This document shows positions 1 to 11,121 of a DNA stretch of 64,000 nucleotides, piece after piece (within the stretch, counting starts at the first letter, position 1; each line of letters opens with the position of its first letter). Both the position numbers and the translations under genes were made by a program. The stretch lies in the NCBI GenBank assembly GCA_018873245.2, contig JAEMBT020000006.1, positions 1,615,855 to 1,679,854 on the forward strand, in the 5' to 3' direction. The stretch is from Archegozetes longisetosus. Its lineage: Eukaryota > Arthropoda > Arachnida > Sarcoptiformes > Trhypochthoniidae. The notes under the pieces were generated by a model. The model had not been told where the DNA came from. It ran no database searches and saw only the letters and a program-made list of their open reading frames with translations.

Positions 1-1375
1 GGATTCCCCAAACAATTACGTATTACCAAACCAATAAAATTTGACTGGAACACTTTGAGTGGTATTGTTGAAGATAATGTCCTTTGCTTACTATGGATAG
101 ATAATGGACCTGTTACTATGCTATCAGCAATTCAACAAATTATAGGTAATAATTGGTTTGTAGAAAGATTAAGAAAAAGAGCCCGAGAAAAAAGCATTAA
201 TGCTGAAAAAGTGCGTGAAACCTTTAATGACCAAAATACGAAACTAATTAATATTCCAAAAGTTATTGATGATTATAATCACTACATGAATTCTGTCGAC
301 TTAGCTGATCAAATGAGAGCATCGTACTGCTTGAACCTTATGGTGAGGAGAACATGGGTTCCGTTATTTTTGGTGGCTTATTGATATTTTAATTGTCAAT
401 TCATATCTTATTTTAAGGAATTCTGGTATTGAAATATCTCACATGGATTTTAGAATGAACTTAACATGGGATAGTCAAACAAGGAAACCAAATATCAAAA
501 CAAAGAACATTGTCGGAAAGTCTATGGGATTCTGCCTAATTTGGCACTCGGGATCTGATGATATATTTTAATAGAGGTCATCAGCCTGATCAAAATTGCC
601 AATGGACCCACCTTCGTACAACTTATAGTTTAAGCGTTAGATGGGGTTGAAGTTTAAATTGGGATAAAATGTAGATTTATTCGGTGGATATTAAAGATAT
701 CAAAAAATAGTTTTCATATTTGTAGTCAGCGTTAAATTCTGCATCGAAACCATACATCATATATTCAAAAATCTTAAAATCAAAAAATCGAAAAATTCGA
801 CACAGAAAAAATTTGATTTGATATTCGGATTCAGCGTTAAAAAATACATATCGACAGTTCTGTGGTATCTCGGGTATGCACGACATCTGCCCGAGATTCC
901 AATTCCTGCAGAATTTCTGAATGATATCTGCGCGGATTTGGAGGAACAAGAGTAAGCCTCGGTGGCGACTACAATGGGGAGTCCGGTGGGGGTGGAGGGT
1001 GGGGTCCCCACCAAAATATTACATTTTAGATCGTGATTAAATATGTTATCATATATTAAAAAATATATGATAGGCAGGGTTCGGCAATGTTCTTTAACAA
1101 GAGCTTCAAACCTGAAAACTAAACTAAATCTAATTATAGTTAAAAACTCGTTTGTCACCAAAAACTTTTGTCTTCCTGAGAAACGATTTGCATCTGGACC
1201 ACATTTGCCACAATATAAAGATAGTAGACAGAAATGCGTACTTTATAGATATAAATTTGCGAACCGAAGATTTGACTCAACTGCAAGTAAAACATATTCC
1301 TCTTGTCAAACATGTGAACTTCCTCTATATATCAACAAAAATCGTAATTGTTTTGCAGAATTCCACAAGAATTAA
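1..1375 (+). pseudogene. piggyBac transposase relic, 5' truncated by the window edge
   Basis: Residues encoded at about 240-384 carry the piggyBac C-lobe signature, a DDYN-x-YMNSVDLADQMRA block followed by RRTWVPLF. The frame then shifts by one base near 380 and continues as DILIVNSYLILRNSG to about 570. A second open stretch (1043-1375) ends in the cysteine-rich C-terminal finger typical of this family: HLPQY, RQKC, then SCQTCELPLYINKNRNCFAEFH as spaced Cys/His pairs (C-x2-C and C-x4-H). The intervening 570-1040 is longer than the family's usual spacing, contains a locally GC-rich stretch (about 880-1015) and probably includes inserted DNA. The family cuts and pastes at TTAA. The N-terminal part and the first catalytic aspartates lie outside the window. 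With a frameshift and an interruption it cannot be active. Confidence 0.8.
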
Positions 1376-1400
1376 TCCAGTTCTATTACGTTTTCAATAG

Positions 1401-2024
1401 GACACATAAATTGTAATAATTTAGCATAGTTAAAGATTTTTTAAAAATAAAGTTGTGTTCTGTATAAAAAATTTTAAATTCGGACCATATATGGTTTGAT
1501 TTTTCATTTCTACTAAGGGATATCTTATCAAATAAACAAGTTTAGGATAAAAAATTCATACTTCTTTTAGTGATATATTTATAGAGTGTGGTGGGCCTGG
1601 AGGGCGTATTTGGGGTTCAGGCTCGTTTCTCCAGATTAGTGAATTATTAGGCACTAAAACTATTTATTCAATACTAGTAAATAAGTTAATGATTAGGCAG
1701 GAGCTGAGTCAGCCCAACCAACCACTAAGCACAAAACCAGAAAAGTTACTATTAGTTATGTTTATACAAATCTTAAATATATAACAAAATATATGTCAAC
1801 TCAAAGCAAGAGTTGCAAAAGTACAAAAAGTGACTCGATTTAAGTTGAATAGAGTTGTGAACTGACTTTTAGGTCAGGTTCAACTCAATAGACATGGTTT
1901 AAATTAACTTAAACTTTATAAGTTTACGAGAAAAAAACATGCGTACATCTCATGCAAACAGCAGTGATTTTTTGAGGAAATCAAGTATTTCAAAAGACTT
2001 AAAGGTCTTAAAATAGTATTTTTA
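1401..2024. other. No gene recognised
   Basis: AT-rich DNA between the piggyBac relic and the LINE. I see no convincing open frame, RNA gene or terminal repeat. Confidence 0.4.
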
Positions 2025-2222
2025 AATATAAGGAGTTTAGCTAAATACTTCATTGAGATTGAAGTGTTTTTAAATTAGTTTAATATTGATATTTTATGCT
2101 TATCATAAACGTGGCTCTCAAGTAAACACAGCGATCATGAATTTAGCATAAATTATGACTTATAGAAGTGTGATCGCGTCCATTTTGGTGGTGGAGGCGT
2201 CATCATCTATACAAAGAAGTCT

Positions 2223-2768
2223 ATGACAATCAAATATGAAATTTTGGACAAAAGCCCAAACATTGAATACGATTTGATTGTTCTGAAGGTTATTCAATGT
2301 CATTGTAAACACTTTTTCGTCGGCTGTTTATATAGACCTCCAAATTTAAAGTCAGAATCTGATCAAAAACTGCTCGAATTTTTGAATGAGTTATCTTTTC
2401 AAGAACTTATAATTGGAGGTGACTTCGACATTGATTTTTTAGATAGAAAGAATAAAATTTGGTTTGAAAATTTCAATGATTTAGGACTTGAACAAATGAT
2501 TTGTATTCCAACACGTATTGTTGAAAATAGCAGTTCTTGTATTGACCACATATATGTCAATCACCAAATTCACATCTGCGGTAGGGAAACTCTTCCTATC
2601 GATATCAGTGATCATAAACCTGTTTTCATTGCGCGCAAAATTAATTTCCAGAAATATTTCAGAATTAATGAACACAATGTCATAAAATATAGAGATTCGA
2701 GAAACCTTGATAAAAATGAATTCAACAGTCACTTCAATGAAGTCTTGCGATTTTCACACCACGCGTGA
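2223..2768 (+). pseudogene. LINE endonuclease domain, open segment
   Basis: This is the longest open part of the LINE endonuclease (181 codons). It holds the YRPPN, GGDF-x-DFL, DHIYVN and SDHKPVF motifs of exonuclease/endonuclease/phosphatase-fold LINE nucleases, which nick target DNA to prime reverse transcription. The ATG at 2223 is internal; the true domain start is upstream, in the same frame, behind in-frame stops. Confidence 0.75.
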
Positions 2769-3176
2769 TATCAATAGATCGGTTGAAAGTTTCTCAAAGA
2801 GTTGAATCTCTTTATGATCAATATGTACCACAAAAGACAATAAGGATTAAATCAAATATGAGAATCCCTTTCATGAATAGACATGTTCTTAAGCTCATGA
2901 AAGACAGGGATAAAGTGAAACAATTTTGATCGATTAAAAAAGAGAAATATTAATATTCCACAACTTTTCGATGAATATTAAAACTACGAAATGAAGTGAA
3001 CATCAAATTAAGGAAATTAAAGAAACTCTGGTATGAAAAAAGAATAGAAGAAAGTGGTAATAATTCTGGAGAATTATGAAAAATATTGTCAGAGGTTGTT
3101 GAAACAAAGAAATCTGCTTAAAGCGATACAAAAGACAGTGAACTAGATGTCAATGTTCTCAATGATCACTTCATAT

Positions 3177-3623
3177 TGTAATAACGTCTTAGTTTCCTAA
3201 TTAGACCTATATCATAATATTTTTGTAATAACCTATATTTCTAAACTCTAATTCTCATAACTCACCTTATATGTCAACATTTATTACTGACTTAAAGATT
3301 ACTTTCTTATTTGTACAAAAGAAATCTTCACATGCTTGTCTCAACTGTAAAAGTTATGAAGACAGCTGATAGTAAGCATATTTCATCTCTTAAAACCTAC
3401 CTAAGTATGTCCTAAATATACAATTTTCCAATCATAGCTAAATGTGCTATTAACCTTGTAAGATTTAACCTATCGTTGTAAAATATTTTTCAACTTAACC
3501 CGCCTATTGTTCCTATAAAATGTCGTGTTTTTCCTAAATTTTTCGCTCTTCTTCCAGTGTTAAAAATCCTGTGAAATCTTATGTAATTTGTGGTTATGTT
3601 AAATAAAGTGCTATATTTTAAAA
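3177..3623. mobile_element. Possible solo LTR inserted in the LINE
   Basis: The LINE coding pattern stops at about 3176 (VLNDHF) and resumes at about 3625, so about 445 bp is foreign. The insert begins TGTAATAAC, carries TATAAAA near 3516 and AATAAA near 3602, and has no coding pattern; this layout is that of an LTR promoter and polyadenylation unit. ATTG occurs at both junctions (3175-3178 and 3624-3627) and could be a short target duplication. The 3' end does not show a clean CA, so the LTR call is an inference. Confidence 0.4.
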
Positions 3624-3639
3624 ATTGATTTCGTACACG

Positions 3640-5031
3640 CTCCTATCAAAGATCCAGACTTTACAATATCAACTCCATTGACTTTATTGCAGAATTTTTC
3701 AGATGAAATAAATTTGAATGATTTAAATCCGGTCACAAAAAACACTTTTTCTCTTCCAGCTGTCACCGAGAAGAAAGTTAGTGAAAGTATTGCCAAACTT
3801 GATATCAAGAAAGCTGTAAGCTGCGATTGCATCCCATCTGAACTGCTTAAGATCTCATCAATTGTTTTTGTGCCAATCATCACATTACTGATCAAATTAA
3901 CGTTTTCTAGTCTATTTCTTCACTGTGGAAAACAGCATCAGTCAAAGCTCTTTACAAAAGTGGCAAAAAATCTGATTTTTCAAATTATCGACCAATATCT
4001 ATATTGCCTAATATTAGTAAAATAATGTAAAGATTCATTTTCGATCACCTTATGATATACCTTACTGAAAATAAACTTCTAAGCGACTCTCAATTCGGTT
4101 TCAGAAGTCATCATTCATGTTCTGATACATTACTTTCAATTCAAAATGATGTTTACACACAATCCAATATGAAGAAAAAAGTGTGTATTTTAACATTGGA
4201 TATAAAGGCATTCGATACTATCAGTCATGGTATTCTTATCTATAAATTGTTTCGTTTGGACTGTGACTGGAAATCGCTTCTATGGTTCGCCTCATATTTA
4301 AGAAACCGCAAACAATTTGTCAAAGAAAACAAAGTTTCGCAATGCAAAGAAGTGTCTGTTGATGTTCCCCAAGGAAGCCTTTTAGGTCCTCTTCTTTTCT
4401 CCATTTACATCTATGATTTATCTGCAGTTGAATCCAAGGGCGAAATATTCTTTATACAGATGATAGTACTATTGTTTTCTCCGCCGACAATTACTTCGAT
4501 TTGGAATAGAAAATCAACAGATATCTTGTTAATATCAATGCCTGGATGAACTGTAACAAACTTTCTCTAAATACAGATAAATCTAACTATATGCTGATAA
4601 ACCTTTCGAGTCACTCTTGTGATGACTTGAATGTAAACATTGGTAGTAGTGCTATAAAGAGAATCGATGATACTAAAATTCTTGGTATGATTCTTGATGA
4701 CAGGCTCTCTTTCAAAAGTCATATCAATTATATTAAGGGTAAAATTACCAAAAGAGTAAACTTTTTAGCAAGACTTCGTTACGTCTTGCCTAAAAAGTCA
4801 TTGAAATTAGTTTTCAAGTCACTTATTTTGCCTATTTTTGATTATGAAATTTGTGTCTATGGTTTAACCTACGAATCAAATTTAAGTGGAATTTTCAGCC
4901 TTCAAAAACGAGCAGCAAGAATAATATGTTCTTCTAATTCAGATTATTCGATTCTTTTTAGAGAACTCAAGTGGTTCCTTTCATTGCAAGAAGAAACTAT
5001 TTTTCATGCATTTTTGCATGCAAATGCTTAA
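3640..5031 (+). pseudogene. LINE reverse transcriptase, frameshifted
   Basis: Open pieces at 3678-4025, 4052-4549 and 4546-5031 in different frames together make an RT palm and thumb. Recognised motifs are DIKKAVSCDCIPSELL, FGFRSHHSCSDTLL, LDIKAFDTISH (motif A), VPQGSLLGPLLF (motif B) and a YTDD catalytic motif C that appears only in a shifted frame near 4457. At least two frameshifts separate it from an active enzyme. Confidence 0.78.
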
Positions 5032-5390
5032 ACAAGTTATCTGCTTTTAGATGTCATTCCTTTTTTAATTTTAAAGAACATTGAAATACTAGATCTTTAA
5101 CTAATAATGAGCTAAGTTTACCTAAAAGTCTTTGAATGTTTTTCTTAACTCTATTTTTACTCGGGACTAAAAATTTTCAACAAAATAGATGTCAATATTC
5201 GTAAAATTAGTAATTCCAAGAACTTTGTAGTTAATTTGAAAAGTTCATTATATTCTTAGTTTTTAAATTTGATTGTTGTTATTTTAATTTATTGTTATAT
5301 TTTGTTAAACACGTCTTCGCATGATATCAGCAATTAGTTGAGTTAACGGCGTGTATAAATAATAAAAATTCGAATTCAAATAAAATACAT

Positions 5391-5894
5391 GAATAAGAAG
5401 TGTTTCAGGGAAATATACATTAAAAATTATTTTCTCAGAATTTTTGAGTAGGCTATAGTTCGCATTGACTCCTGTGTAGCACTAGCCTTTATTTACTGAC
5501 TAATGCATTATTTTTTTCGGAAGCTAATACAAGTGTTAAAATAAAAAAATTATAGATAATGGTTATCGTTCAAGTACTTGTTTACTTAAAAAATGTAATG
5601 CATTCGTATTTAAAATTTTCATATTACTCTTATTAAAGATAGAGGCATAGAAACTTGGAAAAGTCATTAAATTTTGTTATTAGTTGTCAAAGTTATTAAG
5701 CACTGTCAAATTTACATACTCACGATTAATAATATTTTACTGTCCAAAAGATATCCCAGTGAGTGATATGTCATTTTAAAGCCTTTTGAAAGTTAATTAA
5801 GAATATGTATGTCTCCAGTGTCACTTTTGAGTGTCAGACCCTTTTATCGTAAGTAATTTGTGGAAATCACAACTTATATTTATATACCTTTAGC
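5391..5894. other. No gene recognised
   Basis: AT-rich intergenic DNA between the LINE tail and the left edge of duplication unit A. No coding or structured element seen. Confidence 0.4.
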
Positions 5895-5939
5895 AATCAT
5901 ATTGCCTTTTCTATTTACGTTTATCAATTTCTTTTTTAA

Positions 5940-7420
5940 AAGAACTAACTCTTCATTATACGAACATCTTATAACTCAAATCTACTTTCAGAGCCGCCCC
6001 CACTTTCCTAATATAATTTGATTAGATTTATCCCCTGGAGTTCCGTATAATATTACCAAGTCAAGTTTTCTCATTCATCATTTTTGTCGATTTATCGTAT
6101 TGATTTAATTGTCAATTCTTTAGATTATTTAGCCTGTTTAACTCAATCCTGTTTGTTAAATTGAACAATTTCTTCTAATTATTCGTTAAGTATATTTTGA
6201 ATGTTTATATGCTCAACGTTTCGACTATTTGGTTCTTATTTCATTTAGAAGTAAACTGATAGTTTACATAAGTTATACATTGAATGTGAAGGAAATATAC
6301 CGATCTCATCTATTGTTTAAGTCATAAATATTTTGATTGTGTTAATACAAGTTATTTTATCAAAAATAATTAAGGATCTACTCTATATTCTTTCCACCGC
6401 TCAATTTCTTTACATAGGATTAGATGGCTTCAAGATATAGTCTATTGTTCGACAAAAAATAATCACTATATCTCAAAACTATTTTGAAAAAATAATACCC
6501 CACTACTATGTTTTACTCTTTACCTTCACTGTATTAGTTCTTATTTAATTTTAAAATGAAAGTAAAGGGCACTCAGAAAATAGTGTTTATGTCATTTGAA
6601 ATCGCAAAAAATTGTAATCTCTTTAATAAAAGACGCGTAATTATAGCAAAATAATATTACATATGCTGACTATTAATCATTAAATTTTCACAGAACTAGG
6701 GCCCCCTGATATCCAGTTAATTGCAAGTTTCTGAGAATTCTCGCAATTAGTTTTTGTGTGCTTTCTTCCAACTGTGTATTATGTTCTTAGTTATTGATTG
6801 GAAATCAAGTTTAAGCACTGACTTTGAACTTTAATACCATTAAAACCATGAATTAGTCAATGATGATTGAGGGTGCAATTTGTAGGCCATTTATCTGTTT
6901 ACATGAGTTTGTTGTATGTTTTCGCCATAAATTGAAATTAAGATAATGAAAGTGTCTGAAAGGCAGGCCATCACCGATAGAGCTGTGCATTTCTATGCAG
7001 AAATTAGTGAGAGATTGAGAGTGAGAGAGTGATTGAGAGTGAGAGAGTAAGAGATTGTGAGATTCTGGGCATTGTGTAAGAAAAAGTATTCCGAGAGGTC
7101 AGTCCCAGCAAAAAAACATCCGCGGGTTTCGCCAAATCTGGTCACGAATTAGTCGAGAAGTCGCCAGAACTCATGCAAAGAATATTATGAAAGGCATGAG
7201 GAAAAAGCTTCAGCAGATCGGCGACCACGAGGTCTATAAACCACTTAAGCCTAAAAACTAGTCGCATATATAATCATAATTATTGTCATAAAATCTCATA
7301 ATATTTGAACAATAAATTACTTAATACTTTAATTTTTAACGCAGTGCTTAAACTTGATTTACAGCCAATATATAAATTTAAAATATTTAATGCCTTCTAC
7401 TTTTACACTATTCTTTAGCT
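5940..7420. other. Non-coding left part of unit A
   Basis: No gene recognised. A purine-rich GAGAGT/GATTGAGA repeat lies at about 7007-7066. The more GC-rich 7096-7255 could be read on the plus strand as a degraded transposase helix-turn-helix segment, but I could not support this firmly. Unit B lacks most of 6300-7380. Confidence 0.4.
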
Positions 7421-7518
7421 AGCTTTGCATTTATCCCAAAATTTCTCAATAGAGTGGACCTAAGACACATCAGGAGATGGTAGTATGGTGATAGCCTTCG
7501 TCTTTAAGATGTAACCAG
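7421..7518 (-). pseudogene. Tc1/mariner transposase C-terminal relic, interrupted
   Basis: This matches the minus-strand transposase tail at 35670-35867 in unit B, which has the SPD-x5-HPIEKFW end of Tc1/mariner DDE enzymes. In unit A the frame is cut at about 7518 by a Harbinger-type insertion; the remainder resumes at about 8354-8390 after loss of about 45 bp. It is a nested-insertion relic and not functional. Confidence 0.6.
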
Positions 7519-8353
7519 AGGGGCTATTCTCGACGTGATCTTTAAGTTAAAGATCGAGTTTAGTACGATTTTAAGTAATGATTGATTCTCAAAGCTCTCG
7601 TTAATTAAAGATCGATACTTAATTTAAAGACAAGCATTAGTCTGTCGTTAAGCTATACTTAACTATTGTTTACGCTTATATTTTCACTTTTAAATCAAAA
7701 ATTTAGTTTTATATCACAGAATAACAATATTTCATTATAAACTCGAGTATTATTTATTGAAGATCAAACCTGAAGAAGTTCAAGGAAACAGTGGAAATCC
7801 AATTGAGATTTATAATGATATAGAATGCGTTCAAAGGTATCTTTTACACGAGAGGCTATGGTTTATTTGTCCCGATTATTATTCAATGATTTAAAACGTC
7901 CAACAAAACGGAATCATGCATTACCAATAGCTGTACGAGTGATTAAACATGTACATTTTAAATTAATGTTTATATCTTTTTTACAAATGTTATTGTTGTT
8001 CATATAACATGTGTCTCAAAGTTCGTACTAAAAGTGTATAAAAGTGCATTTTTAAGTATCGTTTAACGATTTGTTTTGAGAATCAATCCCTAAGCCACTT
8101 AACGATCAATCATAAAGCGATCTTTAAATTCGATCCTAAAGTTAAGTAAGGATTGAGTATATGATTCGTACCAGAATTGCGCTACAGGGAGTCTATTCTC
8201 GAAGCGATCTTTAAGTTTAAGATCAAGTTTAGTACGATTTTAAGTAATGATCGATTCTCAAAGCGCTCGTTAATTGAAGATCGAGACTTAATTTAGAGAC
8301 AAGTAATGATCGATCTTATAATTAAGTAAGGATTAAGTTTAGGATTCGTACCA
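7519..8353 (+). mobile_element. PIF/Harbinger-derived element inserted in unit A
   Basis: The segment is absent from the matching site in unit B (35788-35832). It contains a 60-codon ORF (7825-8007) with FTREAMVYLSRLL, then KRPTKRNHALPIAVRV, which resembles the N-terminal region of HARBI1-type transposases. Related end sequences with TATTCTCGA and GATCTTTAAG occur at about 7524 and about 8193; matching ATTCGTACC ends occur near 8160 and 8345. The insertion therefore looks like one element plus a second truncated copy in tandem. No DDE catalytic core is left. Confidence 0.6.
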
Positions 8354-9856
8354 TGTTTCGCGAGTTCGTCGCGTTCATCTTTATTCATATTTAAACCACA
8401 ATATATTTTAATGAATTTTTGTGGGAAGGTGTAGCTAATAGTGTACTTCTAACCCCATATGTCATTAATCATGTGATCGCGACAATTCAGCGTCGCACTG
8501 GATATTTTACCGAGCATCCTTTGTGAATTCAAATAATCAAACCTTAACTCGATGATCAAAATTTATCTTTATATTATTATTATTATTAAGTCATTTTTTG
8601 CTGATTCATATCTTAATCTAATAAGCGTTCTGTTTGTTTTCTCTAAATAAGTTTAAAGATACTATCCTTACAGGAAATAAGATATTTCATTTTAAGCCTC
8701 ACGAATGAACACCAATTGGATAGCAATCCTGAGCTCAAATTGAACAGTGTGAGAAAAGTAGACCTATATTTGAAATTTGATCCTTTGAAGATCATTCCTA
8801 ATGTTAAAATTTTTGAAGAAATTCCTGTTTTAAATATGATCAACAAAACTAATGAATGTGAAAATTCGTTTTAAAGAGAACAGAGAAAAAATACTTCTCG
8901 TTAATGTCGAGGTCAAATTGAGCATTGAGAAGTAGCCAGGCTTGGAAACAACTCTGATTAAGTTTCTACTGTTTCAATTATTATATAAAATTTCTGGATA
9001 TACTTGAAAGATACCAATAAATTATTATGATTTTAAACCGATGACTTGAAAATGATAAAAACTCGATAGTTTCAGTTAAGGACTACAAGAAAATTTTTAA
9101 AGAAAATCTTGATCGTTAGTGTCAATCAGTTGCCAAATATAAGGAGATTTTAATAGAAATGACATTTTCACAACTATTGAACTTCATTCTGACTCTTAAT
9201 ATGAATATAAATTTATTAAAATCTAATATTTTTGTGGATAAATTTGACATTGATAATTTAAAATATGCTTATAATAGTTATGTAGTCGCGTTTCATTGGC
9301 ATATTCTTATTCTTCCACTTGTCATAAAATACACATGATATTTACTAATTTTTAAGCCCAAAATTGTTTTGAAATTGTTGTGCAAACTATAAAGATTCTA
9401 TGTTTATTTCACACTCCTCGAGTAATTGCGCATAACTTTAGAGAATCGAGAACAAATAAGAATTTAAATATATTTATGAGAAATATTTACGAATGTGATG
9501 TCTAAAAAAATGTAATTAAAAATGTTATCTTTCACTAGTTGTATCTTTTAAGATTGAAAAACTGATATTTTTTAGATCTTTAAGATATATTAAATCGATC
9601 TTTAGTAAAATTTAAGTTAAAAGTTGACTAACTTACATATTTTCTGCGATTTTTGAGTAAGAAATCTTGAAAAACAAAATGTAAAATCTGTAATTATCTT
9701 CCACTTTTGAGAAATCATGAAAAAGTTTTACGTACAAATCATGTTATCGGCTGTGTAGCTTGTGTAATTTGAATCGAGATGTGAATGTTTTCTACAAATC
9801 GCATTGAAACTAATGCAAAGTTATTAGTACCTTTTATTCTTCAATATCACATGAAG
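8354..9856. other. Non-coding, with one exon-like open stretch
   Basis: Conserved in unit B (35833-37779) but without a recognisable gene. At 8674-8874 there is an open plus-strand frame preceded by a pyrimidine-CTTACAG acceptor-like site; it is listed separately in its longer unit B form. Unit B carries about 440 bp extra near 36757-37207. Confidence 0.4.
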
Positions 9857-10164
9857 CAGTGACGGCAACTCACACTAACGTTCGGGTAAAATGTAGTGCT
9901 CGTCACTCGTCTTTTATAAGCAAAAGAGCATCAAATGTTTACAGAGCATCAAGTCATGAAGTCTACTTGTTTTTTTAGCGTTTGTTTACGTTAAGATTGC
10001 CCAAAATTTCGAATCATTAACACAAAAATTTATATTCGAATAATATGATGCCTTATATTGACTTTGCATCTGAACACATCTTTAACATTAAAATCTGATG
10101 TAATTAAAAAAATTAATAAATGATTAAAATTGAAATTTAAATTTGTTATATTAAAAATTTTATT

Positions 10165-10266
10165 ATGAATGCAATACGTAAAAGAGGTGAAGATTTAGAT
10201 GTTGATCTAACCCGTGACCTAATTATGTGCGCAGCCTTTATGTCTAAGTTCCTTGATTCAGAATAA
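10165..10266 (+). CDS. 33-residue ORF inside the hAT element
   Basis: The ORF starts ATG, ends TAA and encodes a charged peptide beginning MNAIRKRGEDLDVDLTRDL and ending SKFLDSE. The ORF and its flanks (about 10096-10270) match unit B (38087-38188) base for base, while neighbouring hAT sequence differs at several percent of positions. I do not recognise the peptide. It may be an exon-sized transposase remnant, and perfect identity may be chance or gene conversion. Confidence 0.3.
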   Translation: MNAIRKRGEDLDVDLTRDLIMCAAFMSKFLDSE

Positions 10267-10348
10267 TGACTAATTATCAGTATATGTAGCAAACTCATAC
10301 ATCATACAGATGAGATCAATGAAAATCGAAAATTTGTATCGTCAAACG

Positions 10349-10762
10349 TATATTTAATGGCAAAATAATAATTATAACTCTAATATATTCGCACTTAGTC
10401 TGGTTGGCAAAAGCTCAAAGAAGTTAGAGGTGCCCCACACCAATGAAGCTATTTTGTAAATTTATTTCTCTCTTATAAGCTTCACAGCTTCAAATTTAAC
10501 TTTATTCGCAGATTTTTTAATTTTATTTGACTTATTCATTTTGATTTGCAAAAAATTTTCAAGAACAAAGAGCAAAAATCTTAAAATTTACAAATCAAGT
10601 TCAATTTCAAGCAGCGTACGAAGATGTTATGAGAGAGAAATTAATTTACAAAATGGAGTCACTGTTATGGAACACCTCTAGTCTCTCTTGGCCTTGTCAA
10701 CCAGACTAGAGGCGAATATATTCATTAGATATATAATTATTATTTTGCCATTAAATATACTT
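10349..10762. repeat. Imperfect inverted repeat (foldback) inside the hAT element
   Basis: The outer parts are complementary: TATATTTAATGGCAAAATA at the left pairs with the sequence ending at about 10761. Arms of about 160 nt with scattered mismatches surround a short AT-rich centre. Unit B has the matching structure at 38271-38697. Transcription through it would give a long hairpin. It may be a nested foldback element; I found no clear target duplication. Confidence 0.6.
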
Positions 10763-11121
10763 ACAAAGATATGAAACTCCGGTTTTCACTGGCTTCGTCT
10801 AATATACTGTATGTCAAAATGAAGTATTAACTTTCAACTTGTTATTAAATAATTTGACACTTGTCGCTCACGCTCACACTCAGCTAAATTTAGGGGCTCG
10901 GTGCTTGCACTCACCACTGAGTGCCCTCCGCTCGAGCGTTTGCCATCACTGACATGAAGTATGTATGTATTATTACAGAATATCACATTAACTATATTTC
11001 AACTATACAAAATTTTTATTTTCTTAGGGGTAGTCGCTTCTCAGAGACCAAATATAAAATATCAAAAATAGGTCCGAAGGTCTCAACCATTCTGTATGTA
11101 TAAATTTCAATTTCAAAGTTA

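Larger units (their letters stand above)
2025..5390 (+). mobile_element. CR1/Jockey-group LINE, degraded (endonuclease + reverse transcriptase)
   Basis: One frame from 2025 to 2768, interrupted by a few stops, gives an AP endonuclease: NIRSL start, DILCLS-x-TWL, GGGGVIIYTKK, YRPPN, GGDFDIDFL, SCIDHIYVN and the catalytic SDHKPVF end. A linker rich in Lys/Glu follows to about 3176. Reverse transcriptase resumes at about 3640 with KAVSCDCIPSELLK, then QFGFRSHHSCSDTLL, TLDIKAFDTISH, VPQGSLLGPLLFSIYIYDL, and YTDD in a shifted frame near 4457. The C-terminal part is at 4546-5031 (LGMILDDRLSFKSHI). The 3' tail runs to about 5390, contains a short complementary pair near 5310-5355 and ends in AATAAA-type sequence. 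It has several frameshifts and stops and is a dead copy. The clade assignment rests on motif spacing only. Confidence 0.82.
9857..10951. mobile_element. hAT-type element (unit A copy)
   Basis: It is flanked by a perfect 8-bp duplication, ACATGAAG at 9849-9856 and 10952-10959, and its ends are inverted: CAGTGACGGCAA on the left, complement of CAGTGATGGCAA on the right. An 8-bp target duplication with CAGTG-type termini is diagnostic of the hAT superfamily. Short GCTCAC/CACTCG motifs cluster just inside both ends, like hAT subterminal repeats. No complete transposase remains; the body holds a 33-codon ORF and an inner inverted repeat. The same insertion is in unit B (37780-38914), so it predates the duplication. 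Confidence 0.82.

Noticed and set aside
677..1161. Two overlapping minus-strand ORFs of 90 and 134 codons
   Set aside because: They lie partly antisense to the piggyBac finger region and have no domain character or splice context.
7096..7255. Plus-strand transposase helix-turn-helix fragment
   Set aside because: Some residues resemble a mariner DNA-binding segment, but the frame is short, no flanking domain supports it and unit B has lost it; too weak to list as a gene relic.
8643..8846. Minus-strand ORF of 67 codons, also present at 36132-36326
   Set aside because: It is the complement of the plus-strand exon-like frame, whose codon pattern is more protein-like; the minus ORF looks like its shadow.
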